A stretch of DNA of 64,000 bases from Actinomyces sp. ph3 (GCF_000308055.1 NZ_CAGY01000008.1:1-64000); one strand, 5' to 3'; positions 49,520 to 57,585 are shown, numbered from the stretch's first letter. Program-made: numbers and translations. The notes: generated by a model from the letters alone, not told the origin.

Positions 49520-51154
49520 GTGACTTCACCGTCTGACTACTCTGCTGGCGTCGTACGTTTGGGCTCAATCAAAGCCCCTTCGACCCAAGAAGATGAAACC
49601 ACCCCCGATATTACGAACTCGGGAAATGAAACATACGAAGCGAAGTCTTTCGCTGATTTCGGGGTCAGTGACCCCATTGTTGATGCGCTTGAAGAACGCG
49701 GCATCACTCACCCCTTCCCTATCCAGGCACTGACTCTTCCCGTCGCTCTGGATCGCCACGACATCATCGGTCAGGCAAAAACCGGTACCGGTAAGACTCT
49801 GGGATTCGGCATCCCAGTATTGGAGGACGTCATCGCCCCGGATGAAGAGGGCTACGAGGACCTTCTCAACCCAAATATGCCTCAGGCGCTCATTATTTTG
49901 CCGACCCGTGAGCTCACCAAGCAGGTGGCCGAGGACCTCCGCACAGCGGCTTCTAAGCTCTCAACACGCATTGTTGACATCTACGGTGGTGTCGCATTTG
50001 AACCACAGATTGAGGCACTCAAGCGAGGGGCGGATATCGTCGTCGGCACCCCCGGACGCTTAATTGACCTGCTGCGTCAAGGCGTATTGCACCTGAACGG
50101 CGTGGAGAACGTTGTCCTTGACGAGGCCGACGAAATGCTTGACTTGGGCTTCCTCCCCGACGTGGAGACCTTGCTTTCGCGCATTCCCGCGGACCGTCAC
50201 ATGATGCTCTTCTCGGCAACTATGCCCGGGCCGGTGATCACGCTGGCTCGCAAGTTCATGACCCAGCCGACCCACATCCGCGCGCAGGATCCCGATGACC
50301 AAGGTCAGACCGTCAACACGGTCCAGCAGGTCATTTACCGCACTCACGCCATGAATAAGACCGAGGTCGTGGCTCGCATCCTGCAGGCACGAGGCCGCGG
50401 TCGCGCAGTGATTTTCTGCCGCACCAAGCGCGCCGCTGCGCGCGTTGCTGATGAGCTCACCGAGCGCGGTTTTGCGGTTGCTGCCCTTCACGGCGATCTT
50501 GGTCAGGGTGCGCGTGAGCAGGCTCTGCGCGCCTTCCGCAATGGCAAGGTCGATGTTTTGGTCGCAACGGATGTTGCCGCACGCGGTATCGACGTTGACG
50601 ATGTCACCCACGTCATCAACTACCAGTGCCCCGAAGACGAGAAGGTCTACATTCACCGCATTGGCCGTACTGGTCGCGCCGGTAATTCGGGCACAGCGGT
50701 AACTTTCGTGGATTGGGATGATGTTCCGCGCTGGTCGTTGATCTCGAAGGCTTTGGGCTTGGGAGTTCCCGAGCCTCTGGAGACCTACCACACCTCGCCG
50801 CACCTGTACACGGACTTGGATATTCCCGAGGACGTTACAGGACGTCTTCCACGCGCGCAGCGTACGCGCGAGGGGCTGAGCGCAGAGAAGATTGAGGACT
50901 TGGGTGGTTCCTCGCGTGGTGGCCGAGGCCGAGGCCGCGGTGGCCGTTCATCTGCCCGCTCGGGAGGCCGCGGGGAGCGTTCAACTTCTGGCGAACGTAC
51001 CCGCACCCGACGCCGTACCCGCAAGGATGGCGATCAGACACTGAATTCCGGAAAGCAAGGACGTTCTGACCGCGGAACCAAGGGCCGAGGCCGAGGCGAG
51101 CACTCCCCCGCTCCGCGTAAGCGGGTGCGCCGCCGTAAGGGCAGCGAAGAGTAA
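49520..51154 (+). CDS. DEAD-box ATP-dependent RNA helicase
   Basis: An RNA helicase of the RhlE/CsdA group. Q motif (FADFGVSDPIVDALEERGITHPFPIQ), Walker A AKTGTGKT, PTRELTKQV, TPGRL, DEAD (VLDEADEML), SAT, and HRIGRTGRAG are all present. The C-terminal ~110 residues are an Arg/Gly/Ser-rich RGG-like tail suited to RNA binding and disorder. The start is uncertain: the GTG at 49520 gives 544 residues with a ~48-residue N-terminal extension but only a weak AGG upstream; the open frame reaches back to 49439. Confidence 0.92.
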   Translation: MTSPSDYSAGVVRLGSIKAPSTQEDETTPDITNSGNETYEAKSFADFGVSDPIVDALEERGITHPFPIQALTLPVALDRHDIIGQAKTGTGKTLGFGIPVLEDVIAPDEEGYEDLLNPNMPQALIILPTRELTKQVAEDLRTAASKLSTRIVDIYGGVAFEPQIEALKRGADIVVGTPGRLIDLLRQGVLHLNGVENVVLDEADEMLDLGFLPDVETLLSRIPADRHMMLFSATMPGPVITLARKFMTQPTHIRAQDPDDQGQTVNTVQQVIYRTHAMNKTEVVARILQARGRGRAVIFCRTKRAAARVADELTERGFAVAALHGDLGQGAREQALRAFRNGKVDVLVATDVAARGIDVDDVTHVINYQCPEDEKVYIHRIGRTGRAGNSGTAVTFVDWDDVPRWSLISKALGLGVPEPLETYHTSPHLYTDLDIPEDVTGRLPRAQRTREGLSAEKIEDLGGSSRGGRGRGRGGRSSARSGGRGERSTSGERTRTRRRTRKDGDQTLNSGKQGRSDRGTKGRGRGEHSPAPRKRVRRRKGSEE

Positions 51155-51163
51155 GGCGTGCGT

Positions 51164-51332
51164 TTACCGGCCGAGGAAAGGCATGGTGTTTGCGCGTAAG
51201 ACAGGGTTCGCAAGCACCCAGTGAACAGCGGCTTCCCTCAAGACATCGCTGGCCTCGGTTGATTTTCCACCGCGAAGGTCCCCCACTGCTTGCTTGGCGC
51301 GCACAAGCACGTCTGCACTGAGGGGGACCTGG
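51164..51332 (-). pseudogene. 3' fragment of a gene cut by the ISL3 element
   Basis: A minus-strand frame of about 54 native codons (VPLSADVLVRAKQAVGDLRG... to NTMPFLGR) ending at a proper stop. Upstream it runs into the 44-bp ISL3 end, where the frame has no family-like start. Base composition matches the host chromosome rather than the AT-rich insert. It is therefore the tail of a host gene whose 5' part was lost. I do not recognise the family. It could be the missing 3' end of the truncated ankyrin gene on the other side of the insertion, which has the same strand, but the sequences give no direct proof. Confidence 0.6.
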
Positions 51333-51376
51333 CAGGAGGATTCAGACCCCAACTACACCCCCAATTATGAAGAGCC
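51333..51376 (+). mobile_element. ISL3-family right-end remnant (44 bp)
   Basis: Identical to the last 44 bp (54243-54286) of the ISL3 copy downstream, in the same orientation, ending GAAGAGCC. Everything else of this copy is gone. The two matching ends bracket the AT-rich cargo, as in a composite transposon with a decayed left arm. Confidence 0.9.
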
Positions 51377-51382
51377 CCTATT

Positions 51383-51811
51383 ATGTATATGGTAGACCAA
51401 GTGAGCAATATAGATTCTGACCCACGAGAATTAATAAGCTTATATACTGCTATCTCATTTTTACCAACTCAATTAGTGGGTTTTGAAAGTCCATTATGGC
51501 AGACTCTATATGATGCGTATGAACGTGTTACCGGTCGAACTGTTATAAATCGGTACTCTAATGATAGTTATATGGGAAAACGCGAGTCCGCTCATATGAG
51601 CCCCGTAGAGGTTGCTAAAGGTGGGGCTTTGCGTGGAAATCCGGTATATGACAATATACGGTTCGGTGCACAAATTACACTTTCACAAGCCGGCCTATAC
51701 ACAGTAGATGATTTTAAAACAATTACTAAACAAGAAGTATTGATGCTACCGAGCATTGGTAAAAAAACAGTGGAACAACTAGAGCATAATGGTGTTATAT
51801 TTAAAGCCTAA
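51383..51811 (+). CDS. Orphan protein with RNA polymerase alpha-CTD-like HhH domain
   Basis: A 142-residue protein encoded in AT-rich DNA foreign to the host. The last ~50 residues resemble the helix-hairpin-helix of the RNA polymerase alpha C-terminal domain: LSQAGLYTVDDF, a TKQEVLMLPSIGKK turn and VEQLEHNGV. The first ~85 residues match nothing I know. No ribosome site precedes the ATG at 51383, which lies 7 nt past the IS end, so the native 5' region was replaced and the true start could be the ATG at 51389 or lost. A terminator follows at 51880. Function unknown; DNA binding or transcription modulation is plausible. Confidence 0.6.
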   Translation: MYMVDQVSNIDSDPRELISLYTAISFLPTQLVGFESPLWQTLYDAYERVTGRTVINRYSNDSYMGKRESAHMSPVEVAKGGALRGNPVYDNIRFGAQITLSQAGLYTVDDFKTITKQEVLMLPSIGKKTVEQLEHNGVIFKA

Positions 51812-52178
51812 GATGCGACTTGAATTTAATAGCGATCCTAGGATAACGAAGGGCTGTTTGTCTTTTTCATAATTAATATAATCCCTTTGATGAGTATCTT
51901 GGTACTGATCAAGGGGATTTTAAATTACTACAGGGTTGTACTAATTTTTGTCCTATAACCCCATTATTACGCTAATGTTAGAGCGTTGGGCTAGTTGCTA
52001 AATAAAAGAGCTAGAAAAGCGTCTAACCACTTGCAAATGTAGTAGGCGAATACATTTACCATGACGGCTAGCCAAAACAAATAAAATAGCTGCCACAAAT
52101 ACGAAATAGACATCGTAATTTATGACAGCTATTTGGCAGTACATGGTCGATCTTATAGTGTAATTATTTAGTTATATT
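51812..52178. other. Noncoding AT-rich spacer
   Basis: No convincing gene in these 367 bases. They contain a terminator (separate entry) and a 9-bp inverted repeat, AAATAGCTG (52084-52092) and CAGCTATTT (52126-52134), which could form a second hairpin serving the convergent HdeD-like gene. Confidence 0.5.
51880..51922 (+). terminator. Terminator after the alpha-CTD-like gene
   Basis: AATCCCTTTGAT (51880-51891) pairs with ATCAAGGGGATT (51908-51919) with one T-G pair, then a TTTT run. The 16-nt loop and AT-rich stem contrast with the GC-rich host terminators. Confidence 0.8.
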
Positions 52179-52694
52179 CTATTTTATAAAAGCCTCACCG
52201 ATGGAATAAATTCCGTCAAATAAGAAACCGAAAGCGATAAAGTAGATAAATACCACACCGGAAGCAATCGGCTGGAATATGAGTAATAGGCCTAATAGTA
52301 AAAGAATTAGTGCAAGCCATTTTGCATTGCGTCCCATGAGTGATACCATGCTGTCGGACTTTCTTGATTTAATGAAAATAAAGATGGCTTCAATTACCAT
52401 CCAGATGCCGATTGTGATTGGGAGTACTAATGGTAGGAATGCAAATCCGCCGAATATTAAATAGATACCGAATAGAGCATCGATAATGCCGCTGATAAGA
52501 TACCAGCCGCTACGTAATTCAGACGGTAACGTAAAATAATTTATAATAGAGCTGACCGCCCTGACGAAAAAGATAATAGAAAAAAGCCAGGCATAAGCTA
52601 CGAGATAAATAACGGGATTTAAGAGTAAGAATATCCCCAGGATAATGCTTACAATACCCGATAAAATAAAGAAGAATTTGCTTGAACCACTCAC
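52179..52694 (-). CDS. HdeD/DUF308-family membrane protein
   Basis: A 171-residue protein with six hydrophobic helices in three repeated pairs and the LGIFLLLNP-type turn of the HdeD (acid-resistance membrane protein)/DUF308 family. The codons are AT-rich, as in Firmicutes. I choose the GTG at 52694 because AGGAGG lies 7 nt upstream; the ATG at 52712 is ahead of that site. Its own promoter (TTGACA, 17 nt, TATACC) and ribosome site are intact, so it may be expressed. HdeD in enterobacteria aids acid resistance; the role of Gram-positive homologues is unclear. Confidence 0.8.
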   Translation of the reverse strand: MSGSSKFFFILSGIVSIILGIFLLLNPVIYLVAYAWLFSIIFFVRAVSSIINYFTLPSELRSGWYLISGIIDALFGIYLIFGGFAFLPLVLPITIGIWMVIEAIFIFIKSRKSDSMVSLMGRNAKWLALILLLLGLLLIFQPIASGVVFIYFIAFGFLFDGIYSIGEAFIK

Positions 52695-52729
52695 AATAGT
52701 TCCTCCTATCATGTGTACTGCTTATTTAC

Positions 52730-52758
52730 GGTATACGTGAGATCATGGGGGATGTCAA
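52730..52758 (-). promoter_or_regulatory. Promoter of the HdeD-like gene
   Basis: TTGACA (52753-52758) and TATACC (52730-52735) with a 17-bp spacer on the minus strand, giving a leader of about 29 nt before the GTG. Confidence 0.65.
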
Positions 52759-52806
52759 ATTGTAACGATAAAACTGTGTTTTCACAAAACTCACATGTCC
52801 ATCCTG

Positions 52807-52836
52807 TTGACACAGTTCTATAGAATACCGTATAAT
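52807..52836 (+). promoter_or_regulatory. Perfect sigma70 consensus promoter facing the IS element
   Basis: TTGACA (52807-52812) and TATAAT (52831-52836) with an 18-bp spacer. The -10 box ends 3 nt before the first base of the ISL3 copy. It points away from the HdeD gene into the IS, so its original target gene is missing, and it would now transcribe the transposase region. Confidence 0.7.
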
Positions 52837-52839
52837 ACC

Positions 52840-54286
52840 GGCTCTTCGCATTTGAGGGTGTAGGTGTTGTGGGCGGGGTTGGGCGTGTCGTGGCTGGGTA
52901 GGGGTCGAGGTCTTCCGATGATGGGGGTTCCTACACCGTCCATCTGAAAGACCTCGACATGGCCAATACTATCTTTGATCGCCCTGATCTGAGCGTGTTC
53001 ACGCGCCTGGGCCTGTGCGCAAGTTGTTGACGGTTTGTTTATGCGGCCGTTGTCCAGGCCGCTTGGTGTAGTTCGTATTCGATGGGGGATCTGCCGCCGA
53101 GGCTGGTGTCGACGCTGCGGGTGCCAGGGCATTTCTCGTGACACGGTGGTCAGGCGCTTGGCGCATGAGCCCTGCGGGTGGCGTCCCACGATCTTGCATG
53201 TGAGCGTGCGCCGCTACCGGTGCCCAGAGTGTGCTCACGTGTGGCGTCAAGACATGAGTCAAGCGGCCGATCCGCGCGCGAAGCTCTCGCGTGCGGCGGT
53301 GCGCTGGGCACTGACGGGCCTGGTGGTCCACCATCTGACGGTGGCGCGCGTCGCCCAGGCCCTAGGCGTGTCCTGGAATACCGCCAATACTGCTGTCCTG
53401 GCTGAAGGGGCGCGCCTGCTGATCAATGATCCAGCACGGTGTGAAGGCGTGCGTGTCATTGGCGTGGATGAACACGTGTGGCGCCACACCCCCTACGGCG
53501 ACAAATACGTCACCGTCATCTTGGATTTGACACCCATCCGAGAACGCAGCGGCCCCTCGCGCCTCTTGGACATGGTCCCGGGCCGCTCCAAGCGGGTTTT
53601 CAAAACCTGGCTGGCCTCCCAGCCCCACACCTGGCGCGAACGCATTGAGATCGTCGCGATGGATGGATTCACCGGATTCAAAAGCGCAGCCGCTGAAGAA
53701 CTCCCCGGCGCGAGGGCGGTCATGGATCCCTTCCATGTCGTGCGCCTGGCCGGTGATGCTCTCGATGAGTGCCGCAGGCGCATCCAGCAAGAACTCCACC
53801 ATCGGCGCGGGCGTGCCACGGATCCCCTGTACAAGGCCCGCAGGATGTTACACACCAGATCTTGCCTGCTCACGCCACGCCAGCAACACCAGATCCTCGA
53901 CCTGTTCGCCAGCGATTACCACGTCGCCCTCGAAGTCACTTGGAGCGTCTACCAGAACATCACCTGGCGCCTATCGTGATCCCAACAAAATCCGCGGTAA
54001 GGCCCTGATGCAAGCCGAAATCAATACACTGACCTCCACGCGCGTACCGAGGGGCCTAACCGAGCTCATAACGCTGGGCAGGACACTCAAACGCCGAGCC
54101 GGGGACATCTTGGCCTACTTCGACCACCCCCACACCAGCAATGGCCCTACCGAAGCGATCAACGGACGTCTCGAACACCTACGCGGATCCGCACTCGGAT
54201 TCCGAAACCTCACCAACTACATCACCCGAGCACTCCTCGAAACAGGAGGATTCAGACCCCAACTACACCCCCAATTATGAAGAGCC
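52840..54286 (+). mobile_element. ISL3-family insertion sequence
   Basis: 1,447 bp bounded by imperfect inverted repeats: GGCTCTTC at the left and GAAGAGCC at the right, with a second conserved block GGGTGTAG/CTACACCC at positions 17-24 of each end. Size, ends and transposase fit ISL3. No 8-bp target duplication is seen: the flanks are GTATAATACC on the left and GTTAAAGG on the right, consistent with this being one arm of a composite structure. GC is high, close to the host and unlike the adjacent AT-rich cargo. Confidence 0.88.
52959..54280 (+). pseudogene. ISL3-family transposase, frameshifted
   Basis: The transposase is split over three frames. An N-terminal piece starts at the ATG at 52959 (MANTIFDRPDLSVFTRLGL) and stops at 53028-53030. 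The main frame runs to a stop at 53977-53979 with the zinc-binding Cys pairs (WCRRCGC, YRCPEC) and DDE residues (VIGVDEHVW, VAMDGFTGF). The C-terminal piece continues one frame over (AYRDPNKIRGKALM to GPTEAINGRLEHLRGSALGFRNLTNY) and holds the final Glu. The second shift lies about 53,965-53,978. ISL3 elements are not known to use programmed shifting, so it is probably inactive, barring sequencing error. Confidence 0.85.
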
Positions 54287-55162
54287 GTTAAAGGTCGGTT
54301 CCCAGTTAATGCCGCCATTGTCGTAGACCTCGTAGGCGACCTTGCCCGTGATCCTGATGGCTTCGCCTTGAAGTGTCTCGGCCTGATTATCAAGTGGAAC
54401 GAGCAAGTCCCAGAGTTCGCCAGAAAGCTTCTTCCAGCTCTTTGAAGAATCGAGCTCAAGCTTTTCTCCAACGCTTGGTGCCGGACGTGCAACTTGCTGA
54501 GCGACGCCAAACATTTCACACAGCTGCCGCAAGGCTTCCGCGGCTTCAAGGAAGCGGGGATTGTTAGCGTCTTCGAGGCTGTGTGCGATGATCGAGCAGC
54601 GATCTTTATCCATGGCTTGAAGAGCTTTGTATTCCTCGCCGCTTAGGTGCGCGCCGTGGGCACGCAAGACATTGAAAATACGCAGGATTCTGGGAGAATC
54701 GAACAAGTTGTACCAACTCAGCGCGTACTTCGTCAGCGTGTAGTCCCCATAGATTATTGAATGCGCATCAAGAGTGGGGTCAGCACCCCATTGGATCATC
54801 TGTTCCACCTCGGGCGCGTCTTGGCGTTCGACAGCGCCGAACAACGGAGTTTGGTCCGCGTTATCTCGGGCATTGATATCGCCGCCAAGGGCAATGAGAC
54901 CGGGGATCAGATCGGGTCGACGGTTCTTAACGCGGCAGTGAATGGGGGTTTGTCCGCGTTCATTGCGACAGTTGATGTCCTCGCCTCGAACGACCAAGAA
55001 CTCGACAATCTCTTGCGAGCAGAGGAGGTGCAAAAGCTTGGGCTTTCCGTATTCACTTCGCAGGTATGCGCCAATCTCGCAGTTTTTCACTGCCTCAGCC
55101 ACGGCCTCGACGTCCCCGCTTGCGAGGATTTCTTTGATGTCGTTGGGGAGAGTTTTGCGCAT
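54275..55162 (-). CDS. Ankyrin-repeat protein, 3'-truncated by the IS
   Basis: A protein with about four ankyrin repeats (about residues 35-190; NERGQTPIHCRVKN, DNADQTPLFGAVERQ) and a C-terminal domain of unknown type (GELWDLLVPL, ETLQGEAIRITGKVAYEVYDNGGINW). The host sequence ends at 54287; the last codons (Gly-Ser-Ser-stop) come from the ISL3 end GGCTCTTCATAA. The domain looks unfinished, since relatives I recall continue past GGINW. Start ATG at 55162 with GGAGG 5 nt upstream, giving 295 residues. It lies 89 nt after a membrane-protein gene, possibly co-transcribed. Confidence 0.75.
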   Translation of the reverse strand: MRKTLPNDIKEILASGDVEAVAEAVKNCEIGAYLRSEYGKPKLLHLLCSQEIVEFLVVRGEDINCRNERGQTPIHCRVKNRRPDLIPGLIALGGDINARDNADQTPLFGAVERQDAPEVEQMIQWGADPTLDAHSIIYGDYTLTKYALSWYNLFDSPRILRIFNVLRAHGAHLSGEEYKALQAMDKDRCSIIAHSLEDANNPRFLEAAEALRQLCEMFGVAQQVARPAPSVGEKLELDSSKSWKKLSGELWDLLVPLDNQAETLQGEAIRITGKVAYEVYDNGGINWEPTFNGSS

Positions 55163-55251
55163 ACCAGCCTCCGTGTGAACGTTATTCTTCAAGAATGGCG
55201 TCTTGACTCACGCCTCTATTCAGAACGCACTCCAAGTTTTATGTAAGCGAC

Positions 55252-56202
55252 TCATCGGTGTTTGGTCATTCGTATTCCAATCGCCTGGATCGTCCAAACG
55301 ACAGCACCTCCAAGGACAGCAGCCGCAAAGCTTCCACGAGAGCTATGACGCTGCGCTACGGATGCTGGTGGCTCAGCAGAGGAGGGTAGCACTGCAGTTT
55401 CTAGCTCTTGTCCTGGCAGATTCTGCTGATTCTGAGCGCCTTCTAGAGAATCTGAAAGCGATCCAGATTCTCTCGCATTAGTACCATCACCCGTGAGCCA
55501 ACTAATGAAACGCTCGATTGTAGGTGAGAGCATACTGACGAAAAATAGAACCATTAATGCCGTTGAAAACGCAATAGCCATTGTGAACACCGGGATTGTT
55601 CCAATTGCTTGCGTTTCGCATTGCGCCTTGATAGACGTGTCTTCCGGTAGCGGGGGCGCGCAAGTTGCTCGCACTAACGCATATGAGTCGAGCAACTTAG
55701 GGAGAAGAATACTGATGACGAACAGGATACCGCCGACACCGATACGAATTTTATTCCGGTACTTATCATTCATCACCGACAGGATCTGAAGTATCGCGCC
55801 GAACGGGAAAAGCACCCAAATAAAGACTGCTTCATAAAGGGAAACAACTCCCGGTTCTGGCTTACCGAGAAAAAAGGCTAAAGCACTCCCTCCAGCAAGG
55901 TCTAATACGATACAAAATACCCCCAAAAGAACGGTAAAATTTACCAACTGGACTGTTAGATACAGCCGCTTCGACGCCTCGATCACTCCCGTCCTGCAAA
56001 ATGCAATAGTCACGGGAATTAATAGGGGTAAAAAATACCAGGCAGCATATATACGTTCAGTACCCTCGACGGCCTGAGTCCTAATCTCTGCAAGCGTTCC
56101 CCAAACACAGCAAATCATAAGAGCCAAAAGACCGACCCAGATAAACCCGTAGACAGTAGCGGTAAATAGCTTGCTTGGTTTGCGTCGACTCTGAACACTC
56201 AT
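55252..56202 (-). CDS. Unrecognised polytopic membrane protein
   Basis: A 316-residue protein with about seven hydrophobic segments (near 15-37, 50-68, 82-104, 122-142, 154-172, 205-228 and 290-308) and a long Ser/Glu/Gln-rich cytoplasmic or surface loop (about 240-285). I do not recognise the family. A pair of cysteines (CAPPLPEDTSIKAQC) between helices may form a disulfide. No ribosome site; TAGAAT lies 6 nt before the ATG. Followed by the ankyrin gene. Confidence 0.65.
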   Translation of the reverse strand: MSVQSRRKPSKLFTATVYGFIWVGLLALMICCVWGTLAEIRTQAVEGTERIYAAWYFLPLLIPVTIAFCRTGVIEASKRLYLTVQLVNFTVLLGVFCIVLDLAGGSALAFFLGKPEPGVVSLYEAVFIWVLFPFGAILQILSVMNDKYRNKIRIGVGGILFVISILLPKLLDSYALVRATCAPPLPEDTSIKAQCETQAIGTIPVFTMAIAFSTALMVLFFVSMLSPTIERFISWLTGDGTNARESGSLSDSLEGAQNQQNLPGQELETAVLPSSAEPPASVAQRHSSRGSFAAAVLGGAVVWTIQAIGIRMTKHR

Positions 56203-56208
56203 AAGCAG

Positions 56209-56214
56209 ATTCTA
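56209..56214 (-). promoter_or_regulatory. Putative -10 element of the membrane-protein gene (leaderless)
   Basis: TAGAAT on the minus strand, exactly 6 nt before the ATG, with no Shine-Dalgarno sequence. The best-matching member of the leaderless set. Confidence 0.5.
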
Positions 56215-56360
56215 GATCCAACCAATATTGCAATTTTCTTCTCACACGGTTTACAAAGTGCGATGCACAATTAGAAGCAAAAGCTTCCACAACTTTCGCT
56301 ACAAATCTGTATCAAAGACGAACTGATGGACCAACGAACTCACAAGTACATGACATACAC

Positions 56361-56394
56361 AAGCGTCCGGCAGTGTTTCCACCGCCGGACGCTT
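56361..56394 (-). terminator. Hairpin after the DUF2249 gene
   Basis: An 11-bp perfect stem (56361-56371 with 56384-56394) and a 12-nt loop, about 80 nt past the DUF2249 stop. Weak T tract. Nothing else is seen in the 56,215-56,474 gap. Confidence 0.6.
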
Positions 56395-56474
56395 CAACTC
56401 CCTCGATGAACCTGCGCGATCCCGTACTGATGAATGAACGCAAGCTCTCAAAGTGAGCGGTCTATATCTCCTGA

Positions 56475-56816
56475 TCAGCCAACGCGGGTGATCTTGACGA
56501 TCGCACCTTCATTACTGACGGCAACCAGCTCGTAAGAAAAATCGCCCTCAAGAGTCATGTCGATCTGGTTGAGAAGCGGCGTGGGCACGTGAGGTGCAAC
56601 CAGCTCCATGGCCTCGCCGACGTTCAAAGAAGAAACTGCGCCCAAAATCGCGGGGTGACGCAGACGAGGCGGGAAGGGACGTGCATCCAAGCGCGGAAGC
56701 TGAGCACCGTGATCGCAACCGCAACCGCATCCTCCGGACTGAGCAGGCTCCTGAGCCTTTTCGGCAGAAACATCACGAAGTTCGAATTCGGGCAGGTCGG
56801 AATTAGGTTCGATCAT
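56475..56816 (-). CDS. DUF2249 domain protein with Cys-rich linker
   Basis: A 113-residue protein. Residues 40-113 fit DUF2249 (LDARPFPPRLRHPAI, NVGEAMELVAPHVPTPLL, FSYELVA), a TusA-like fold often linked to hemerythrin-like or redox proteins. The N-terminal part is acidic and ends in a Cys/Gly cluster, GGCGCGCDHG, which could bind metal. Start has AAAGGGAT upstream. Role unknown. Confidence 0.8.
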   Translation of the reverse strand: MIEPNSDLPEFELRDVSAEKAQEPAQSGGCGCGCDHGAQLPRLDARPFPPRLRHPAILGAVSSLNVGEAMELVAPHVPTPLLNQIDMTLEGDFSYELVAVSNEGAIVKITRVG

Positions 56817-56964
56817 GAGATCCCTTTCGTGGGGCTCGGCGACTAAATGAAGCGCCTGAGCAACAGCTTCTAATAAAACATAGTTTATACGTTTTTATTT
56901 GCTGAGCCCCAACGGGAGGCGTGAGCTAGAAAGCACACTTATTTCCACTCCCTACAAGCAGGTT

Positions 56965-57585
56965 TCACATCACGTTAAAGGCCATTCCCAGAGCGACTAG
57001 GAGATTTGCCAAAGAGTGCAGCATCCAACTAGGGATCACAGAACCACCCGCCGCTTGTTCGTTCAGCCACCCCATAATCCAGCCATTGATTCCAGTAAGG
57101 ACCGTGATGGCGACAAGACTCAATACGGGGAGATAGTTGATAAACAACAGCAAGTGAAGAAGAGCAAACACAGTGGCTTGAATGGCGTTTCCAAGGGGAA
57201 ACCCAAAGGACGCACATAGGCGCTTAGCTAAGAAACCCCGGAAGAAAAGTTCCTCAGCCAATCCGGTCTGAATAAAGGCGTAGAGAAGGATCGGGACGAC
57301 TGCAAGAAGTCCAGCACCCATAAAACGCGAGGTCGCCAGAGCGCCCCATACCGAACTTGCAATCCGAAGTGACGCCAGTGAGACAGCGACCCAGCAGACC
57401 AAGGCGATGCCCAGTTGTTTCTGCGAAACGCGCTGAACTGGACCGATTTTCCATGTCGGAACATAAAGACCAATCCAGGTCGCAAATTCCAGGCGACGTT
57501 TAGTTGTCACAGCCCACCAAATCGCTGGAATCAGCAGAGCAATTCCCAACTGAACGAAAGATGAAATAAAAGTCGCGAAGAGCAT
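56965..57585 (-). CDS. CPBP-family intramembrane metalloprotease
   Basis: A 206-residue membrane protein with the CPBP (Abi/CAAX-like) active-site motifs: EELFFRGF (motif 1), a conserved His in the FALLHLLL helix (motif 2), and the C-terminal HSLANLLVAL helix (motif 3). About six hydrophobic helices. Such proteases act in prenyl-protein processing, bacteriocin immunity or regulated proteolysis; nothing nearby assigns a substrate. Start has CAGGAAAA upstream. Confidence 0.85.
   Translation of the reverse strand: MLFATFISSFVQLGIALLIPAIWWAVTTKRRLEFATWIGLYVPTWKIGPVQRVSQKQLGIALVCWVAVSLASLRIASSVWGALATSRFMGAGLLAVVPILLYAFIQTGLAEELFFRGFLAKRLCASFGFPLGNAIQATVFALLHLLLFINYLPVLSLVAITVLTGINGWIMGWLNEQAAGGSVIPSWMLHSLANLLVALGMAFNVM

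Noticed and set aside
51377-52839. Antibiotic resistance gene in the AT-rich cargo
   Set aside because: Neither ORF resembles a resistance determinant; one is HdeD-like, the other has an alpha-CTD-like end.
52840-54286. 8-bp target-site duplication around the ISL3 copy
   Set aside because: The 8 bases on either side differ, both for the single IS and for the IS plus its remnant.
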